The position numbers and the translations under genes are program-made. This document shows positions 5,901 to 8,015 of a stretch of DNA of 8,015 nt, in pieces. The stretch is taken from positions 1 to 8,015 of the forward strand of contig JAAYQD010000275.1 of assembly GCA_012519465.1 (NCBI GenBank). Reading direction: 5' to 3'. The DNA is from Candidatus Cloacimonadota bacterium. GTDB lineage: Bacteria; Cloacimonadota; Cloacimonadia; Cloacimonadales; Cloacimonadaceae. Below the pieces are notes generated by a model. It did no database searches, was not told the DNA's origin, and saw nothing but the letters and a program-made list of their open reading frames with translations. Positions within the stretch are counted from its first letter, which is position 1. Every line of letters begins with the position of its first letter.

Positions 5901-6179
5901 GATAGCCCCATCGTGCCAGGTGGGAACCTTCACGTAGGGGTGCATCTGCTGCATATCCACGATTCTGTATCTAATTGCCAGCTCGTCAAAGCTTTCCATG
6001 CCGGTGCTCACCACTCCGTCGCGCACAGAATATTCTATTTTGCCAGTATCGTTTCCGATGGATGCTTTGTCAAAACAGGCAATGATAGTTTTGGATTGAA
6101 AAAAGTCGGGATCAAACTTTACGGCATAGATTGCACCAAAAGCTATGATCAGGGTCATTAAAAAGATCAGCTTCTTCAT
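2904..6179 (-). CDS. Secreted subtilisin-like (S8) serine protease with eight propeller-type repeats and C-terminal sorting domain
   Basis: A 1091-residue exported protease. Residues 1-19 form a signal peptide (MKKLIFLM..., likely cut after AIYA), followed by a propeptide-like region to about 140. The S8 domain (about 165-460) has an intact triad: Asp172 in AITDSGV, His244 in NNHGTHVAG and Ser404 in SGTSMASPVA, with oxyanion Asn337 in VTAAGN. A Gly/Asp-rich stretch (202-222) lies between the Asp and His blocks. After LGAGRINAYA comes a beta-rich region (470-600) opening with GDGDGIPNPGES, then eight 45-48-residue repeats (600-965), then a FlgD-like/type A sorting tail (about 1001-1091: NYPNPFNPSTTISFSL ... 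GVYYYRMKSG). It probably digests extracellular protein or acts on the cell surface; the substrate is unknown. The ATG has GAGG 5 nt upstream. It stands alone, 89 nt after recG, with its own candidate promoter. The domain calls are strong; the export route (type IX-like) is inferred. Confidence 0.93.
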   Translation of the reverse strand: MKKLIFLMTLIIAFGAIYAVKFDPDFFQSKTIIACFDKASIGNDTGKIEYSVRDGVVSTGMESFDELAIRYRIVDMQQMHPYVKVPTWHDGAIYLQNHYRLYLDSNDHIDAAVNAIHKDFNIVYAELEGINRSKYTPNDPMLTSQYVHPRIRSFEAWDYVLGSYEVKVAITDSGVKWNHPDLRANIWINPAEAPGMTINWDSGTISGGDGQDAGEGGGKKDDLIGWDFVGNDNNPIQNFAANNHGTHVAGCAGAVGDNGIGVVGTSPIVSIISCKGAPDNTPSTGIQYGYDQIKYSAEVGADIINASWGGPGQGAYPNSIVNYATALGALVVTAAGNSNLEHTSSYQDYPADCTNALCVAATDQNDIKADFSDFGYTIDICAPGVSIMSTIIAGNSYEALSGTSMASPVAAGVAALVKALHPNMTPAQLTQRLKMTSDYIYELNPGHVDKLGAGRINAYAATMYDKIPYVTIEDTNIEELAGDGDGIPNPGESIKLRLSLNNFLDPYTGLAWQPATGVQAVLSSNYPGVTVSSNTSSFGNLSPGSTMWNNSEPFVFETIAGLPSEPIPFELTVTANQNSDVPFTKTLPFSVSLSNVQAGWPVNVGGAANSSPIIMNLDNDPQREIVFSDHTGNVNILKPDGSQLAGFPLNLGSNVVGSIAMSDVNNDGIKEFAACLQNNTITLFNQNAEILFSVPAGGSLRNGVVIASLAKDSNHQLIANTQNGNVVVLDTSGNHYPNFPVSVGGALLGPPAVADLNNDGFNEIIVATLNGQLHALDSRSGENIAGFPITMPGGSPNPITIANLDSDPYPEIIVTTSTGQIVAYKHNGNQVFQKSADGPIKTGAVVADVNSNGQKEIIVISNSGAVYFLNPDGTDLPNTPVSVNQAVECTPVVAKFDGDAYAGVIFGDTNGRLHSVRADGTQSPNFPITIGGNLKVSAALSDIDLDNDIDIVIPNDTGYYVIDIKRPAQSYLWYCYLGTYNRGGNIYQATPADDPVVPAIDTGLIGNYPNPFNPSTTISFSLQHKAPVEISIYNQKGQKVHQLYNNELPAGEHSLVWNGKDDNGNQAASGVYYYRMKSGTYTSSRKMIMMK
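3285..4382 (-). repeat. Eight-fold FG-GAP/VCBS-like repeat region inside the S8 protease
   Basis: Residues 600-965 hold eight copies of a motif resembling [N/D]-L-N-N-D-G-x-x-E-I-I-V, starting near residues 616, 663, 708, 755, 803, 848, 895 and 942. Spacing is 45-48 residues, each followed by a Gly-x-[L/V] strand and a PDG/NFP turn. Copies 2 and 4 (DVNNDGIKE, DLNNDGFNE) keep the full calcium-loop pattern. Copies 3 (SLAKDSNHQ) and 7 (KFDGDAYAG) are degenerate. The pattern fits a beta-propeller used for binding or stabilisation of extracellular proteins. Confidence 0.8.
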
Positions 6180-6184
6180 TATTA

Positions 6185-6188
6185 CCTC
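6185..6188 (-). promoter_or_regulatory. Ribosome binding site of the S8 protease
   Basis: GAGG (within TGAGGT) lies 5 nt upstream of the ATG at 6179. It supports this start, which also gives a clean signal peptide. Confidence 0.65.
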
Positions 6189-6215
6189 AGATTATTCTTT
6201 TCTTTAGGATGGGTC

Positions 6216-6244
6216 ATTGGATTTGAAAAGGGGATATTAGTCAA
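6216..6244 (-). promoter_or_regulatory. Candidate promoter of the S8 protease
   Basis: TTGACT (6239-6244), 17 nt, TCCAAT (6216-6221): 5 of 6 and 4 of 6 matches to the housekeeping consensus with ideal spacing. It sits in the 89-nt gap after recG and would give a leader of about 30 nt, so the protease can be expressed separately from recG. Confidence 0.5.
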
Positions 6245-6268
6245 CCCTTATTCACAAAAGTGCAGACA

Positions 6269-8015
6269 CTAATATTGGATAAGCTCCTCTTTCTTAGACA
6301 GTTGCGCCTGCAGTATATTTTTTAAGTTTACATTGGAATCAGCCTCCAGATTGGGATCCTCACGGATGATTTCAAAGGCATCTTCCCGTGCCATTTTCAG
6401 TAAGTCCTGATCCTTGATCAGATTGGCAAAACGGAAATTGGGCATCCCCGCCTGCTCTGTGCCAAAGAATTCCCCGGGTCCACGCAGTTCCAAATCCTTT
6501 TCCGCAATCACAAAGCCATCAGTGGTGGAAGCCATGGTGTTCAGCCGCTCCCGGGAAATGCGGGTATTGGGCTGGTGCTCGATGAGAAAGCAATAGGATT
6601 GGGCTGCCCCGCGCCCCACTCGCCCCCTTAATTGATGCAATTGTGCCAAACCAAAGCGCTCCGCATGCTGCACCACCATCACGCTGGCATTGGGCACATC
6701 CACGCCCACCTCGATCACCGTGGTGGAAACCAAAATGCTGATCTTGCCCGCCTTGAACCGGCGCATAATCTCATCCTTTTCTGCCGCCGGCATCCGCCCA
6801 TGTAGAAGCTCGCTAACGTACTCCGGAAACACCTCTTTCTCCAGCTCTTCATGCAGCCGCTGGGCATCCAGGAGGTCCACCTTGTCGGATTCCTCTATCA
6901 AGGGGCACACCACATACACCTGATGCTTTTTCTCCAGCTCCTTTCTCACATCCTTCCACACCAATCCAATCTGGCGGCTGGAACGCACCCGCGTCATCAC
7001 TGGCTTGCGTGAAGGCGGAAGCTCATCGATAACGCTCACTTCCAAATCCCCATACACCGTCATGGAAAGCGAGCGCGGAATGGGCGTGGCAGACAGATAT
7101 AGCAAATCCGGCCGATTATCCTTTTTGGCAAGTGCCGCACGCTGCTGCACGCCAAAGCGATGCTGTTCATCCACCGCCACAAAGCCCAGCTTGTGATAGC
7201 TCACGCCCTCCTGTATCAAGGCATGGGTGCCCACGATGATATGATATTCTCCCCGGCTGATATCCTCCATGGTCTGCCTTTTCTCTTTGGAAGATCCTCC
7301 TTTGAGGAGTGCCACCTTGATGGGCATCCCTTCCAAAAAGCGTTTGATGCTCTCATAATGCTGTTCCGCCAAGATCTCCGTGGGTGCCATCATCGCCGCC
7401 TGAAAGCCGTTTTCCACCGCCAACAGCATGGCAAAAAGCGTCACAATCGTCTTGCCGGAGCCCACATCGCCTTGCATCAGACGAGACATCTGTTTATCTG
7501 AACACATATCGCTAAAAATCTCGCGGATCACCCTCTTCTGAGCGGTGGTAAGCTGGAAAGGCAGCTTGTTTTTGAGCTGGGTGGTAAAGTGCTGTCGATT
7601 CTGAAAATTATTGCCCAACACCTTGGTGCCGTGATAATAGCGATGCCGTGCCCACAGCAGCTGGGTGAAAAACAGCTCTTCATAGGCAAAGCGCCTCTTC
7701 TCTTCCGGTGCCTGCTGGGGCGTCTGGATAAAGTGCATCAATTGCAGAGCCGTATTTCTATCCCTGAACCCCCGTTTTTCCAGGATGAACTGGGGCAGAT
7801 TTTCCTGGATGGTGGAGGCATAAATTGCAAAAGCCTGATGCACCAAACCTCTTAGAACCTTCTGAGTAAGCCCCGCCGTGGAGGGATAGACGGGCAGGCA
7901 CAGGCGTTTCTTCCAAAAATCATCCTCCGCCTCATCATCCACCACTTCCACCTCCGGATGCGTCATCTGCAATTGTCCGTTATATTCGCTCACCATGCCA
8001 TTCACCCAAATTTTA
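6269..8015 (-). CDS. recG: ATP-dependent DNA helicase RecG, N-terminal part beyond window
   Basis: RecG remodels stalled replication forks and branch-migrates Holliday junctions. The frame is open to the right edge, so the gene starts outside; 581 codons are visible against a usual 680-700, meaning roughly 100-120 residues are missing. Numbering from the first visible codon, the end of the wedge (OB) domain is seen at the start (VSEYNGQLQMTHPE), then helicase motifs: QLTTAQ (154-159), Walker A GDVGSGKT (182-189), MAPTEILAEQHY (209-220), VGTHALIQE (261-269), DEQHRFG (282-288), SATPIPR (308-314), STTVIEVGVDVP (430-441) and QLRGRVGRG (461-469). The RecG-specific C-terminal part follows (STTDGF, DLELRGPGEFFG, about 496-518). 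DEQH, the SATPIPR context and the C-terminal block separate RecG from Mfd. The stop TAG is followed after 89 nt by the protease. A GTG at 8005 is an internal codon, not the start. Confidence 0.96.
   Translation of the reverse strand, partial: KIWVNGMVSEYNGQLQMTHPEVEVVDDEAEDDFWKKRLCLPVYPSTAGLTQKVLRGLVHQAFAIYASTIQENLPQFILEKRGFRDRNTALQLMHFIQTPQQAPEEKRRFAYEELFFTQLLWARHRYYHGTKVLGNNFQNRQHFTTQLKNKLPFQLTTAQKRVIREIFSDMCSDKQMSRLMQGDVGSGKTIVTLFAMLLAVENGFQAAMMAPTEILAEQHYESIKRFLEGMPIKVALLKGGSSKEKRQTMEDISRGEYHIIVGTHALIQEGVSYHKLGFVAVDEQHRFGVQQRAALAKKDNRPDLLYLSATPIPRSLSMTVYGDLEVSVIDELPPSRKPVMTRVRSSRQIGLVWKDVRKELEKKHQVYVVCPLIEESDKVDLLDAQRLHEELEKEVFPEYVSELLHGRMPAAEKDEIMRRFKAGKISILVSTTVIEVGVDVPNASVMVVQHAERFGLAQLHQLRGRVGRGAAQSYCFLIEHQPNTRISRERLNTMASTTDGFVIAEKDLELRGPGEFFGTEQAGMPNFRFANLIKDQDLLKMAREDAFEIIREDPNLEADSNVNLKNILQAQLSKKEELIQY

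Noticed and set aside
4290..6161. 623-codon plus-strand ORF opposite the S8 protease
   Set aside because: Same phase and same explanation as the 2859-4223 frame: avoidance of TTA, CTA and TCA codons in the real gene. No signal peptide, motif or ribosome binding site of note.
7160..7501. 113-codon plus-strand ORF
   Set aside because: Antisense to the helicase core of recG; a shadow frame.
1..8015. CRISPR array, toxin-antitoxin, phage or defence cassette
   Set aside because: No regularly spaced direct repeats, no small paired ORFs with ribosome binding sites, and all genes are housekeeping or secreted-protease families.

Overview
The window looks like a chromosomal segment of a Gram-negative, anaerobe-type bacterium of the FCB group, most likely a Cloacimonadota (Candidatus Cloacimonas) relative. 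The main clue is the C-terminal tail of the large secreted protease, with the motif NYPNPFNPSTTISFSL followed by a FlgD-like/type IX-type sorting domain. That tail is widespread in Cloacimonadota and related FCB phyla. The phylum call is inference; the gene families are secure. All genes lie on the minus strand, so the biological order runs from high to low coordinates.

Layout in transcription order: (1) 8015-6269, recG, the branch-migration helicase, lacking its N-terminal start beyond the right edge. (2) 6179-2904, a 1091-residue secreted subtilisin-like (S8) protease with signal peptide, propeptide, intact Asp/His/Ser triad, eight propeller-type repeats and a sorting tail. It has its own candidate promoter and a downstream hairpin. 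(3) 2737-2663, tRNA-Asn(GTT) with encoded CCA, a candidate promoter just upstream and a T9 run directly after CCA. (4) 2662-2151, about 510 bases without a convincing gene, holding several inverted repeats, a stop-interrupted reading frame and two candidate promoters. (5) 2150-1, the rpmF-plsX-fabH cluster (ribosomal protein L32, then two enzymes that begin phospholipid and fatty-acid synthesis), very tightly packed and cut by the left edge just before the end of fabH.

The rpmF-plsX-fabH block is a classic conserved operon linking ribosome production to membrane lipid initiation: FabH starts acyl chains on ACP and PlsX makes acyl-phosphate for glycerol-3-phosphate acylation. Here the genes are separated by 1 nt and overlapped by 1 nt, and each ribosome binding site sits inside the gene before it. 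RecG and the protease are not functionally linked to that block.

Most of the window is ordinary housekeeping sequence, and I do not see a defence system, mobile element, CRISPR array or biosynthetic cluster. The parts that merit a second look are the structured intergenic region at 2274-2640, a recurring promoter form (TTGACA, 17 nt, GAG[T/C]TTG), and the architecture of the protease.
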